Shown piece by piece: positions 1-7,271 of a DNA stretch of 64,000 bases (the stretch's first letter is position 1; each line of letters begins with the position of its first letter). Below the pieces are notes generated by a model that searched no databases, was not told where the DNA came from, and saw only the letters and a program-made list of their open reading frames with translations. This DNA is from CAZMZW01 sp964571135 (lineage in GTDB: Bacteria; Chloroflexota; Anaerolineae; Anaerolineales; Anaerolineaceae): the NCBI GenBank assembly GCA_964571135.1, contig CAZMZW010000001.1, positions 597,081-661,080 of the forward strand. Direction: 5' to 3'. A program made the position numbers and the translations under genes.

Positions 1-790
1 AAACAAGTTCGTTGCCAATAATGATTTCTTGTAACGACCAGGAGAAACCCCGAATGGCATTTTCAACCAGGCGGCGCATTTGTCCGCTGAGATCATGCTG
101 GCCGCTTAAACTGTTGATGGGCAGGGAGACCAACAGTGTATCCACATTCAAGGATTGCCAAAGGTCGCGGTTGGCGCCCTTGCGGCGCTGCTCCAACCGA
201 TGGGCTTCCTTGAAAAAAAAGGCAGCATCGGCTTTTATTGCAGGTGGATTCACCAGAATGTCTCTCACTTCTGCCAGGGGTTGCCTGCCCGCCAGAATTA
301 AGAATTGATTAATGAATTTCACCCTGGGGGTATGAATATCATAAGCATGGTAGCTGGTTTGCAATGGGAGTTCCATCCAGGGAATAGAGATCGGATTGAG
401 CCCGCATGCCAGGTCAAGGATACTTCCGGGTTTGCCGATAAGATTAAATAATTGTTGATAAAAATCTTTTAAATAGGGCACCCGTTCGCGGGTGGATGCG
501 TGTTGGGTCAAGATCTGTATGCATGTTTGTTTTATCGCATCCGCATTTTTGGAAATATAGGCTGTTTCAAGCCAGGCAACGGCTTCAGAGTAGCTGGGGT
601 CACCCAGGTAAGGTGCAATGATATTGTGCATTTTCTTGCGCACATTCTTCATCATTGTTTTTTCATCCGGATCAGAATCTGTTTCGCGCTGGATCAAATC
701 CATCACAGTCTCTTTTGGAATATCCAACTCGCGGTATTTCCTGTTTTGCAGAATACTTTCGACAAGTTGATCCAATCGCTTGTTTTCCAA
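1..790 (-). CDS. Arm/Rmt-type 16S rRNA methyltransferase, second tandem copy (3' end outside window)
   Basis: About 263 residues are visible; the C-terminus lies beyond base 1. The protein aligns without gaps along most of its length with the product of the next upstream gene. It keeps the HASTRER motif (residues 97-103) and a SAM-binding segment DLACGLNPISIPW (126-138), both typical of the ArmA/RmtB (FmrO, PF07091) family that methylates N7 of G1405 in 16S rRNA. Two family positions differ. The usual GCG of the SAM loop is ACG, and the SLSGKxKGM segment reads SLSGQHDLSGQM. No ATG is available, so I chose TTG at 790-788. An AGGGA Shine-Dalgarno overlaps the TAG stop of the upstream gene, which implies translational coupling. 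Family membership is well supported; activity and exact target are uncertain because of the divergence. Confidence 0.8.
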   Translation of the reverse strand, partial: MENKRLDQLVESILQNRKYRELDIPKETVMDLIQRETDSDPDEKTMMKNVRKKMHNIIAPYLGDPSYSEAVAWLETAYISKNADAIKQTCIQILTQHASTRERVPYLKDFYQQLFNLIGKPGSILDLACGLNPISIPWMELPLQTSYHAYDIHTPRVKFINQFLILAGRQPLAEVRDILVNPPAIKADAAFFFKEAHRLEQRRKGANRDLWQSLNVDTLLVSLPINSLSGQHDLSGQMRRLVENAIRGFSWSLQEIIIGNELV

Positions 791-806
791 ATCTGTTTCT
801 GATTCC

Positions 807-1616
807 CTAACGATGAAGCAAAAAAGCCAGTTCGGTGGAAAAATCAAATCGTTCCATTTTCCAATTGCCGCCTTCGATCATCTGGCTGAATCGGGTGGAA
901 TAATTTTCCAGCATGCCTTTGCCTTTTCCACTCAGACTGAAAATTGGGAAGCTTACTAACAGATGATCTGCAGGGATGTTCTCCAGCCAATCATGGGTGC
1001 GTTCTTTTTCGATCTGGTCAATAAGAGGGAGAATTTTCAGTGCTAAAGCCAGCTGAAAGCGCTGCTTGGGTAGCGTATCCAGGATATCTGAACAGCTGGC
1101 TCTTCCGCGCAAGCGGACGTGCTGAAGAAATTGCTGGTCAAACTGGATCATATCTGAAAAAACATCGATCCCGTGATAAATCGGATCCTTGGCCAGGGGC
1201 ATCCAGGGTAACGCCAGAGGATTGAGTCCGCAGCCAAGATCCAGCAGGGAGTGTATGGGAGTAATCTGTTCAAGGCAGCGGTTAAAAAATTCATTTACAA
1301 TTGGCAGCCGTTCATTGGTGGAAGCGTGCGTCCGCATCTTTTCCTGGCAAAATTGCATGATCCCTGGCGAGTGAATGTCTTCAGACAGCGTTTTCAATTC
1401 GGTCAGCCATTGGGAAAAATCGGGTCGGTTTTCCAAAAAGGCTCCACCCACCTGGTGAAGTCTGCTGCAAGTGCTTTTAACCGCTTCTTTAAATGAGCCA
1501 CGTTTGGCTATTTCTTGCTCTCCGATATGCCGGATAAAATCCATGTCAATTTTGCTGTATTTGGATTTCTTTAGAACCGCGTCTACCAGCAAATTGAGTT
1601 TATCCTTTTCAGTCAT
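807..1616 (-). CDS. Arm/Rmt-type 16S rRNA (guanine-N7) methyltransferase, first tandem copy
   Basis: The 269-residue protein resembles ArmA end to end. It has an N-terminal helical domain that contacts the ribosome (1-90), HASTNER (97-103), the SAM loop DLGCGLNPLALPW (126-138), ALKILPL (192-198) and VSFPIFSLSGKGKGMLENY (221-239). In this family the enzyme methylates N7 of G1405 in the 30S decoding site and blocks 4,6-disubstituted deoxystreptamine aminoglycosides. That function is known for the family and is inferred here. The start overlaps the 3' end of the tgt-like gene by 8 bases, and a paralogue follows 16 bases downstream, so the three genes look like one operon. No transposon, integron or antibiotic-synthesis gene is nearby. 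A housekeeping or self-protection role is therefore as plausible as acquired resistance. Confidence 0.85.
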   Translation of the reverse strand: MTEKDKLNLLVDAVLKKSKYSKIDMDFIRHIGEQEIAKRGSFKEAVKSTCSRLHQVGGAFLENRPDFSQWLTELKTLSEDIHSPGIMQFCQEKMRTHASTNERLPIVNEFFNRCLEQITPIHSLLDLGCGLNPLALPWMPLAKDPIYHGIDVFSDMIQFDQQFLQHVRLRGRASCSDILDTLPKQRFQLALALKILPLIDQIEKERTHDWLENIPADHLLVSFPIFSLSGKGKGMLENYSTRFSQMIEGGNWKMERFDFSTELAFLLHR

Positions 1617-2697
1617 GGTCAGCTTGTCGCAGTCTTTTACATAATTGGGTCATGAAATATAAATTATGGATGGTTGCCAATCGATGATAGAGATTATCGT
1701 TTATTTTAAATAGATGATGCAAATACGCGATGCTGTAATGCTGGCAGGTGTGACAGCCACAATTTTCAGCAATCGGCCGATTGGATTTGATATGTCGCTG
1801 GTCGTGAATGTAAATATATTCCCACCAGTTTTTTCCCTCCAATCCGGAAGAACCTGTAAACCGATACAGGCGGCCGTGCCGCGCATCCCGGGTGGGCATG
1901 GCGCTGTCAAATAGATCATAACCAAGCGAAAAACTTTTAGCAATAAATGCAGGGTGACCGATTCCCAGGGCATGCAAAGGATATTTCGTAGGGACGATTT
2001 CACGCAGATAAGCCACCATGTCTTCCACTAATTCTCCGGCATTGTTCAATGGCCAGCCGCCAAAGCCATACCCATCAAAACCGATCTCCAGCAGGGCATC
2101 AACGCATTTTTTACGCAGCTTGCATGAATTGCCGCCCTGAACGATGCCAAATAATAATGGCTGTTGGTGCTTTTCCATTTTCTTTTGTTCGATGATTTTC
2201 TCATATTCTTTTTTGCAGCGTTTTGCCCAGGCAATGGTCCGCTCAACCGCTGTTTTTTGGTCGGCATCCGGTTCGTCCACATGCGTGCAGTCATCCAGGC
2301 AAAAAAGTAGGTTGGAACCATAATTAACCTGCAAACGGATGCACTTTTCCGGAGTCAGCAAAAATTTCCGTTGGCTGCCCTCCGGGAAAAAGCTGATCCC
2401 ATCTGAGTTAACCTGCCCAAACCTGGAATTTTCTTTCATTAATGAGTAAGCTTGAAAACCGCCAGAATCTGTGAAAATGAGTCCTTCCCATCCGCTGAAA
2501 TGATGCAGTCCATCCAAAGCAAGGACGGTGGAAGAACCCGGTTTTTGCATGATGTGAAAAGTGTTCATCATCACAGCCTGGATACCGCAGTTTTCCAGGT
2601 CCTGGGCATCAATGGAACGAACAACCCCAAAAGTGCCATCTGGGACAAAAGTGGGCAAACTGATTCTTTTACCGGCTATTACTAAGGACTTTTTCAT
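1609..2697 (-). CDS. tRNA-guanine transglycosylase family protein, divergent paralogue
   Basis: The 362-residue protein has the TIM-barrel Tgt layout. DSGGFQ carries the first catalytic Asp (D77), CLDDC is at 133-137, GIVQGG at 184-189, and FDSAMPTR carries the nucleophile-type Asp (D264). A zinc site C313-x-C315-x2-C318 with H344 has exactly the spacing of bacterial Tgt. In the base-binding loop, where Tgt normally has GGLxVGE, this protein reads GGWPLNN (213-219), so the inserted base may not be preQ1. It is the first gene of an operon with two 16S rRNA methyltransferases. A promoter lies so close to the ATG that the transcript may be leaderless. It could be the housekeeping Tgt of the organism, but the altered pocket and neighbours argue for a special substrate. 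Confidence 0.8.
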   Translation of the reverse strand: MKKSLVIAGKRISLPTFVPDGTFGVVRSIDAQDLENCGIQAVMMNTFHIMQKPGSSTVLALDGLHHFSGWEGLIFTDSGGFQAYSLMKENSRFGQVNSDGISFFPEGSQRKFLLTPEKCIRLQVNYGSNLLFCLDDCTHVDEPDADQKTAVERTIAWAKRCKKEYEKIIEQKKMEKHQQPLLFGIVQGGNSCKLRKKCVDALLEIGFDGYGFGGWPLNNAGELVEDMVAYLREIVPTKYPLHALGIGHPAFIAKSFSLGYDLFDSAMPTRDARHGRLYRFTGSSGLEGKNWWEYIYIHDQRHIKSNRPIAENCGCHTCQHYSIAYLHHLFKINDNLYHRLATIHNLYFMTQLCKRLRQADHD

Positions 2698-2708
2698 TAT
2701 TGTGAGTG

Positions 2709-2737
2709 ATTATCCTGCATTGCCTATCATCCTGCAA
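2709..2737 (-). promoter_or_regulatory. Promoter of the tgt-like/methyltransferase operon
   Basis: On the minus strand a TTGCAG -35 (2737-2732) and a GATAAT -10 (2714-2709) are separated by exactly 17 bases. The -10 ends 11 bases before the ATG at 2697, leaving almost no 5' leader and no Shine-Dalgarno. The element overlaps a short direct repeat, GCAGGAT, about 17 bases apart, which could bind a regulator. Confidence 0.55.
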
Positions 2738-2775
2738 GGTGGCATTATTGACGCTGGTTATGTTAAAATTAATCC

Positions 2776-3366
2776 ATGAATGAATCAAAGAAAGAAATCG
2801 ATATAAAAGATATTAGCCAATTTGGATTGAAAGCATTTTTCGGTGGCTGTGTAGGTTGTTTGGGTGCCTGGGTCACAACGGTCATACTCATTTTATTGGC
2901 GAGTCTGATCTTCGGCAGTGTTTTTTATAATTCAGTGGTTAATACCGTCAATAATCTAACTAAGGAAATCCCGGCTATCTTGCAGGGTGCCAAGGGACCT
3001 TTCTCGATGGGGCAGTCTTCCATGCCGGCGACACCGACGGGTACGCTCCCTTCTTTGGTGGTTTATGTTACCAGGGGGGAAGACCCACTGGGTAAACCAT
3101 TGACCAATATTATTCAGAGCGAATCGCCCCAAACCTTCTTCTGGGTTAAAACTGAAAAAGGGGTAAGCACTCCCTTCATTCTCTGGATGACGACACCGGA
3201 GGGATCCTCCAATCAGTTCGGTTCAGTATTTACCACTAAAACGGATGGCAGTTCGCGCGGTTGTGGTCGATTTGCGACGCAGGCGCAGGTGGGTGAATAT
3301 AAAGTTCAAGCCTTTATAGGCAGCACGGTAGTTGGTGAATTAAAATTCACTGTTTTGCCTAAATAA
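2776..3366 (+). CDS. Membrane-anchored protein with extracytoplasmic beta domain, unknown function
   Basis: The 196-residue protein has a charged N-terminus and one strong hydrophobic segment (about 29-51) preceded by a Cys/Gly-rich stretch. A linker rich in Thr, Pro and Ser follows, and then a predominantly beta C-terminal part (90-196) that ends in a pattern (GEYKVQAF...VVGELKFTV) like small Ig-like or carbohydrate-binding-like domains. The topology suggests an anchored, exported domain. I do not recognise a named family. It is transcribed divergently from the tgt-like operon. The 56 bases after its stop hold no clear terminator. Confidence 0.7.
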   Translation: MNESKKEIDIKDISQFGLKAFFGGCVGCLGAWVTTVILILLASLIFGSVFYNSVVNTVNNLTKEIPAILQGAKGPFSMGQSSMPATPTGTLPSLVVYVTRGEDPLGKPLTNIIQSESPQTFFWVKTEKGVSTPFILWMTTPEGSSNQFGSVFTTKTDGSSRGCGRFATQAQVGEYKVQAFIGSTVVGELKFTVLPK

Positions 3367-3422
3367 TCGAAGCCTTTTTTATTTGAAAGAAAAGAACCTC
3401 AATCCAGAGGGATCGGATTTTG

Positions 3423-4280
3423 CTATTTCACATAGTAAAAAAGCTCGCCCGGCTGTAGTTGGCAGCGGTATTTCTGGCGGGGGTTGTATTTATGCACTGC
3501 ATCTGCCAGTGAACCGGCGGCAATGGTATTCCACTCAAACAGGTCATTATGCCCGCCAATGACCACATCCCAGCCCATTTCCTTTGCAAGCCAAACCACT
3601 TCCGCTGGATGTAAATTGCCCAGTACATCCAGGGATTTACGGTATTCATCCCGTCCGTTGGCAGCCACCATGGCTACATCCGCTGAGGGTAAGGTGTGTA
3701 AATGGGTGAGGTATTCTGAAGTCACGCGCGTATCGCCGGAATGGAACAGGCGGACGCCGCCCCATTCAATTTGAAAGCTCAAAAACCGAAAACCTCTGGA
3801 TGGCTCGAACTCAATTTCATCATGCGCCGCTGGAATGATGCTGGTCTTTATGCCGTTTAGATCAAGCGGCTGCCCGAAAGTTGGAATGATCCTTCTTTCC
3901 AACGGGATGTTGGCTTCATCCAGCAATTCTTTTGCCCAACCGCTGGTAATGAAAATTGCTTGCGGGCTGGCTTTTGCCAAAGGTGCCAGGGTAAAAGGGT
4001 CGGTGTGGTCAAGGTGTTCATGCGAACACAATACAAAGCTCGCATTGGTGATCTCTTCCGGTTTAAGCGGGGCGGGGAATGCACGCGTGAATTTTTCTGC
4101 CGCTGACGGGATTTTGGTAGCCACAACATCGGTGAGTACCGGATCAATATAAACGATGCGTCCATCGCTGCTTTTGATAGCTATCCCCATTTGCCCAAGT
4201 CCCCAGATCGCCATGCAGTTTGGCTGCACAGTAAGTGTGTCCATCTGGTGAATTAAATTTTTGCCAAGATAGGTTGCCAT
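3423..4280 (-). CDS. Metallo-beta-lactamase-fold hydrolase, UlaG-like
   Basis: The 285-residue protein has the metal-binding motif HEHLDH (87-92), then AAHDE, SGDT and GGHND, in the order typical of UlaG-type lactonases and related metal-dependent hydrolases. These are cytoplasmic enzymes that cleave lactones, phosphodiesters or similar bonds with two metal ions. No sugar phosphotransferase or ascorbate gene is nearby, so the L-ascorbate-6-phosphate substrate of UlaG cannot be assumed. The gene stands alone; an upstream gene on the same strand is separated by a terminator. The fold is certain and the substrate unknown. Confidence 0.8.
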   Translation of the reverse strand: MATYLGKNLIHQMDTLTVQPNCMAIWGLGQMGIAIKSSDGRIVYIDPVLTDVVATKIPSAAEKFTRAFPAPLKPEEITNASFVLCSHEHLDHTDPFTLAPLAKASPQAIFITSGWAKELLDEANIPLERRIIPTFGQPLDLNGIKTSIIPAAHDEIEFEPSRGFRFLSFQIEWGGVRLFHSGDTRVTSEYLTHLHTLPSADVAMVAANGRDEYRKSLDVLGNLHPAEVVWLAKEMGWDVVIGGHNDLFEWNTIAAGSLADAVHKYNPRQKYRCQLQPGELFYYVK

Positions 4281-4324
4281 AACTTTTCCCTGATGAAAGA
4301 TAATGGGATTATAGCATCATGGTT

Positions 4325-4363
4325 AAAAAGAAAAAAAGCCAACGAGATTACTCATTGGCTTTA
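4325..4363 (-). terminator. Rho-independent terminator of the small membrane protein gene
   Basis: Arms AAAGCCAATGAG and CTCGTTGGCTTT form a 12-base stem with one mismatch around a 4-base loop. On the minus strand the stem is followed by TTTTTTTCTTTTT. Confidence 0.8.
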
Positions 4364-4386
4364 TGGTTCAAAAATACTTAATCACG

Positions 4387-4881
4387 TTATTTGCGGCGAA
4401 TTAGAGCACTCAACAATACAACAACGCCTGCCACAATCAGCAGCACCGGCCAATACTGGGCAGCGTCCAATCCCAAGCCAAGCGCCCCGCCAAACATCAG
4501 GAATCCGGCAGCGCTGATCGCCAGCAGGACCAGACCGCCACTTTCAAAGTGTGGGTGACTACGATCCAAAAACCCGGAAAGGAGGATGCCTATGCCCACA
4601 AAGCCGGGGATGAGTGTCCAGGCATAAGTCCAGTTCAGCCAGTTTCCTGGTAATTCCTGAAAATAGAGGATCCCGCCAATTCCAGCCAGGATGCAGCCAG
4701 GGATGGCCAGCCCATTGCGGCCGGTTAAAAATGCGGACAGAAGAAAGATTATTCCCAACCCGATTAGAACGAAATTGCCAGAGAAAATATCAAATTGAGT
4801 GGGCAGGTACTGATTGACCAGAAGCAGTGCTCCCAGTGCAATGATCACTACACCAACGATGATCGCACCTTTATTATCCAT
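4387..4881 (-). CDS. Small polytopic membrane protein (about six helices)
   Basis: The 164-residue protein is almost entirely hydrophobic and made of repeated units of two helices separated by short Gly-rich or aromatic turns (for example LNWTYAWTLIPGFVGIGILLSG). The layout resembles LiaI/LiaF-TM or DUF5668-like proteins, which sit in the membrane near envelope-stress systems, but no such system is next to it here. The protein starting at 39033 shares the same pattern, including WAxWAYAWALIxPxxIGIG, and is probably a paralogue. The start ATG at 4881 is preceded by AAGGAGAT. Function is unknown. Confidence 0.7.
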   Translation of the reverse strand: MDNKGAIIVGVVIIALGALLLVNQYLPTQFDIFSGNFVLIGLGIIFLLSAFLTGRNGLAIPGCILAGIGGILYFQELPGNWLNWTYAWTLIPGFVGIGILLSGFLDRSHPHFESGGLVLLAISAAGFLMFGGALGLGLDAAQYWPVLLIVAGVVVLLSALIRRK

Positions 4882-4917
4882 AATTGAGATCTCCTTAACG
4901 ATTGCTTTTATTTATCC

Positions 4918-5066
4918 TTATCTACGCTGAAATTTGATATAGGTTTCCGTTTGTTCACCATTAGGGGCTTCATCAGCGGGAAATTCACCAGGTATAAACT
5001 TCAATGGGTAACTGTAACGGATCTTGAGGATATTTAAATACCAAAAATGGAGCAGATGTATCAGAA
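4918..5066 (-). pseudogene. Coding-like remnant or short non-ATG gene
   Basis: An open frame of about 49 codons ends in TAA at 4918-4920. Its last 30 residues (for example KFIPGEFPADEAPNGEQTE) look like genuine protein rather than random translation. There is no ATG, GTG or TTG with a ribosome binding site at its start, and the frame opens only just after the flavodiiron gene ends. The likeliest reading is the surviving 3' end of a decayed gene. A short protein with an ATT or CTG start is less likely. Confidence 0.35.
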
Positions 5067-5084
5067 TATTATTTCAGGTAATAA

Positions 5085-6281
5085 TTATTTCTCTAAAATA
5101 CTCCTGGCAAATTTCTCTCCCATTTCTCTCCCTCGCTGCAGGTTATCAGCTGTTGGCCGGCCAATGAATTCGAAATTATCAGTCAATTCCCATTTCATCA
5201 ATTCCAGTTTTTCGGTCAGATGGCGTAATGCACCCCCGCCCCAGCCGTAGCTGCCAAAATAAATGGCTTTTTTATCGCTCAAATGTTTGAAGGCTGCCAT
5301 GTCCAGCGCATGGTTCATCGCCGGATAAAGTCGTCCTTCATAGGTCGGTGCGCCAATGGCCACCCCCTTCAGCGAGATCAGGGAAGGCAGCATATAGCTG
5401 ACATTCGTTGTGGAAACATTAAATTTATTAACCTTGATCCCTGTTTTTTTTATTCCTTCTTCTACTGCCAGCGCCATTTTTTCGGTGAAGTGATACACCG
5501 ATCCATAGATAAAGGTGATGCCTGGTTCAGCGGCTTCCCGGTACATGGACCATTTCTGGTAAAGCTGGATGATGCGTTGGGGATCTTTGCGCCAGATCAA
5601 TCCGTGTGATGGAGCTACCATATCAATGGGGAGATTGCTTAGTTTTGCAATTGCCATTAATACCGGTTTGCTGAAAGAGACGACGATATTGGAGAAATAG
5701 CGCATGGCTTCCTGTTCATACCAGTCCAGGTTCTTACAGTCATTATCAAAAATGCCATCCCCTAATTTTCCAAACCCGCCAAAACCATCACAGGAGAACA
5801 ACACTTTCTGGCTGGTCTCAAAAGTCATCATCGTTTCCGGCCAGTGCACATTGGGCGTGGAATAGAACTGAAGCGTGTGGCTGCCCAGGTTGATCGTATC
5901 CCCTTCATTCACAACCTGTATGTTTTCCGTAATGCCATAAAATCCAGCCAGCATGGCTTTGGTCTTTTCTGTGCCCACCAGCGTGACCTGCGGGTTCAGG
6001 CGTCGCATTTCTTCCATGGCGCCGGTGTGGTCTGGTTCCATGTGATTGATGATTACATAATCGATGCTGGCCGGATCAACTATCGTCTTCAATTTGTCGA
6101 AATAATCAGCTGTGGTCACGTCTTTGCTGAGTTCGATCACGGCGGTTTTTTCATCTTTGATCAGATAACTGTTATAAGATACACCTTCATTCTTAATTGG
6201 CCATAAGCCGTCAAACAATTCGGTTTTTTCATCATTGACGCCAACGTAAAAAATGCCTGGTTTTATTTCGATAGGGTGCAT
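5085..6281 (-). CDS. Flavodiiron protein (oxygen or nitric oxide reductase, class A)
   Basis: The 398-residue protein has a metallo-beta-lactamase-like diiron domain (1-250) followed by a flavodoxin domain (about 255-398) and no rubredoxin extension. All iron ligands of the family are visible: H80, E82, D84 and H85 in HMEPDH, H146, D165 and H226. The flavodoxin part contains GSYGWGGGA, the FMN-binding loop. These cytoplasmic enzymes reduce O2 to water or NO to N2O with electrons from rubredoxin and protect anaerobes from oxygen. It is transcribed divergently from a mutarotase-like gene with a perfect inverted repeat between them. Family call is secure; preference for O2 or NO cannot be read from sequence. 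Confidence 0.93.
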   Translation of the reverse strand: MHPIEIKPGIFYVGVNDEKTELFDGLWPIKNEGVSYNSYLIKDEKTAVIELSKDVTTADYFDKLKTIVDPASIDYVIINHMEPDHTGAMEEMRRLNPQVTLVGTEKTKAMLAGFYGITENIQVVNEGDTINLGSHTLQFYSTPNVHWPETMMTFETSQKVLFSCDGFGGFGKLGDGIFDNDCKNLDWYEQEAMRYFSNIVVSFSKPVLMAIAKLSNLPIDMVAPSHGLIWRKDPQRIIQLYQKWSMYREAAEPGITFIYGSVYHFTEKMALAVEEGIKKTGIKVNKFNVSTTNVSYMLPSLISLKGVAIGAPTYEGRLYPAMNHALDMAAFKHLSDKKAIYFGSYGWGGGALRHLTEKLELMKWELTDNFEFIGRPTADNLQRGREMGEKFARSILEK

Positions 6282-6305
6282 GATTCCTCCAAAATTGAAT
6301 GTTCA

Positions 6306-6324
6306 ATAGTATTATAAGTACTAT
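6306..6324. promoter_or_regulatory. Perfect inverted repeat between divergent genes, candidate operator
   Basis: Arms ATAGTA and TACTAT are separated by 7 bases in the 65-base gap between the flavodiiron gene and the mutarotase-like gene. Size and position fit a dimeric regulator acting on both promoters. The regulator is not identifiable here. Confidence 0.4.
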
Positions 6325-6346
6325 CCTATTAAAGGAGTGTAAGCAA

Positions 6347-7252
6347 ATGATTAATTTGGAGAAGATTCCCTTTGGGGGCTGGCCGAATTGTTACCGTTAT
6401 TCAAATAACAACATCGAGCTGATTTTCACCACGGATGTTGGTCCGCGCATCGTTCATTATGGATGGAAAGGCGCGGAGAACCAGTTTGTCCTCTTCCCTG
6501 AAACCTCAGGTAAAACTGGGGGAGATCAATGGCAGCTGTATGGCGGACACCGCCTGTGGAATGCCCCTGAGCAATTCCCAGATAGTTATTATCCGGATAA
6601 TGGTCCCATTGAAATAATGGATGAAAAAAAATTCATCCGTCTGGTACAACCTGTAGAAAGTACCACTCTGATCCAGAAAGAAATGGATATCTACCTCTTG
6701 GAGGAAAGTGATCAGGTAAAAATAATTCACCGGCTGCGTAATTGTGGCAAAGCAGAAAAGGAATTATCTCCTTGGTCGATCACTGCTTTTGCCCCAGGTG
6801 GAATTGGCATTATCCCATTCACATTAAATAAAGAGAATCCTGCTCCTAAACCCAGCCTTGTTTTTAGCGCCTGGGATTATACCGATATGGCTGATGACCG
6901 CATCCAATGGATGGGTAACTGCCTGCTTGTGCGCCAGGACACAAACAAAACCCGCTGGTTGAAGGTTGGTTTGAATTCAACGCAGGGAGTGATGGCTTAT
7001 TTGCGCGGGTCAGACTTGTTCAGTAAGAGAATTGCCACTTTCCCAGGACAGAAATATGCTGATAATGGCAGTATGGAAGAATGTTGGACCAATGACCGCT
7101 ATTTGGAATTGGAGGCTCTGGCGCCGATGCAATTGGTGCAACCTGGGCAGGTGGTGGAACACACTGAAGAATGGTCGTTGCAAAAACTGGCCCAGCTACC
7201 CAACAATAATCAAGAAATTGTCGATCAGGTTCTCCCCTTGCTTGCCGTTTGA
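6347..7252 (+). CDS. Galactose-mutarotase-fold protein, DUF4380-like
   Basis: The 301-residue protein is mostly beta and reads like the aldose-1-epimerase superfamily. It has an N-terminal segment with TDVGPRIVHYGW, the sugar-site-like LYGGHRLWNAPE, and a late ECWTNDRYLELEALAP strand pair typical of DUF4380 or related mutarotase-like families. I chose the ATG at 6347 because AAGGAG lies 9 bases upstream; an in-frame TTG start at 6299 would place the start inside the palindromic operator. It probably binds or modifies a sugar. There is no sugar operon around it. It converges on the VIT-family gene with a 19-base gap. Confidence 0.7.
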   Translation: MINLEKIPFGGWPNCYRYSNNNIELIFTTDVGPRIVHYGWKGAENQFVLFPETSGKTGGDQWQLYGGHRLWNAPEQFPDSYYPDNGPIEIMDEKKFIRLVQPVESTTLIQKEMDIYLLEESDQVKIIHRLRNCGKAEKELSPWSITAFAPGGIGIIPFTLNKENPAPKPSLVFSAWDYTDMADDRIQWMGNCLLVRQDTNKTRWLKVGLNSTQGVMAYLRGSDLFSKRIATFPGQKYADNGSMEECWTNDRYLELEALAPMQLVQPGQVVEHTEEWSLQKLAQLPNNNQEIVDQVLPLLAV

Positions 7253-7271
7253 TTGCGCCTTGTATTTTATA

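Noticed and set aside
1..2697. Integron or transposon carrying the Arm/Rmt-like genes
   Set aside because: No integrase, inverted terminal repeats or transposase is visible, and base composition resembles the neighbours.
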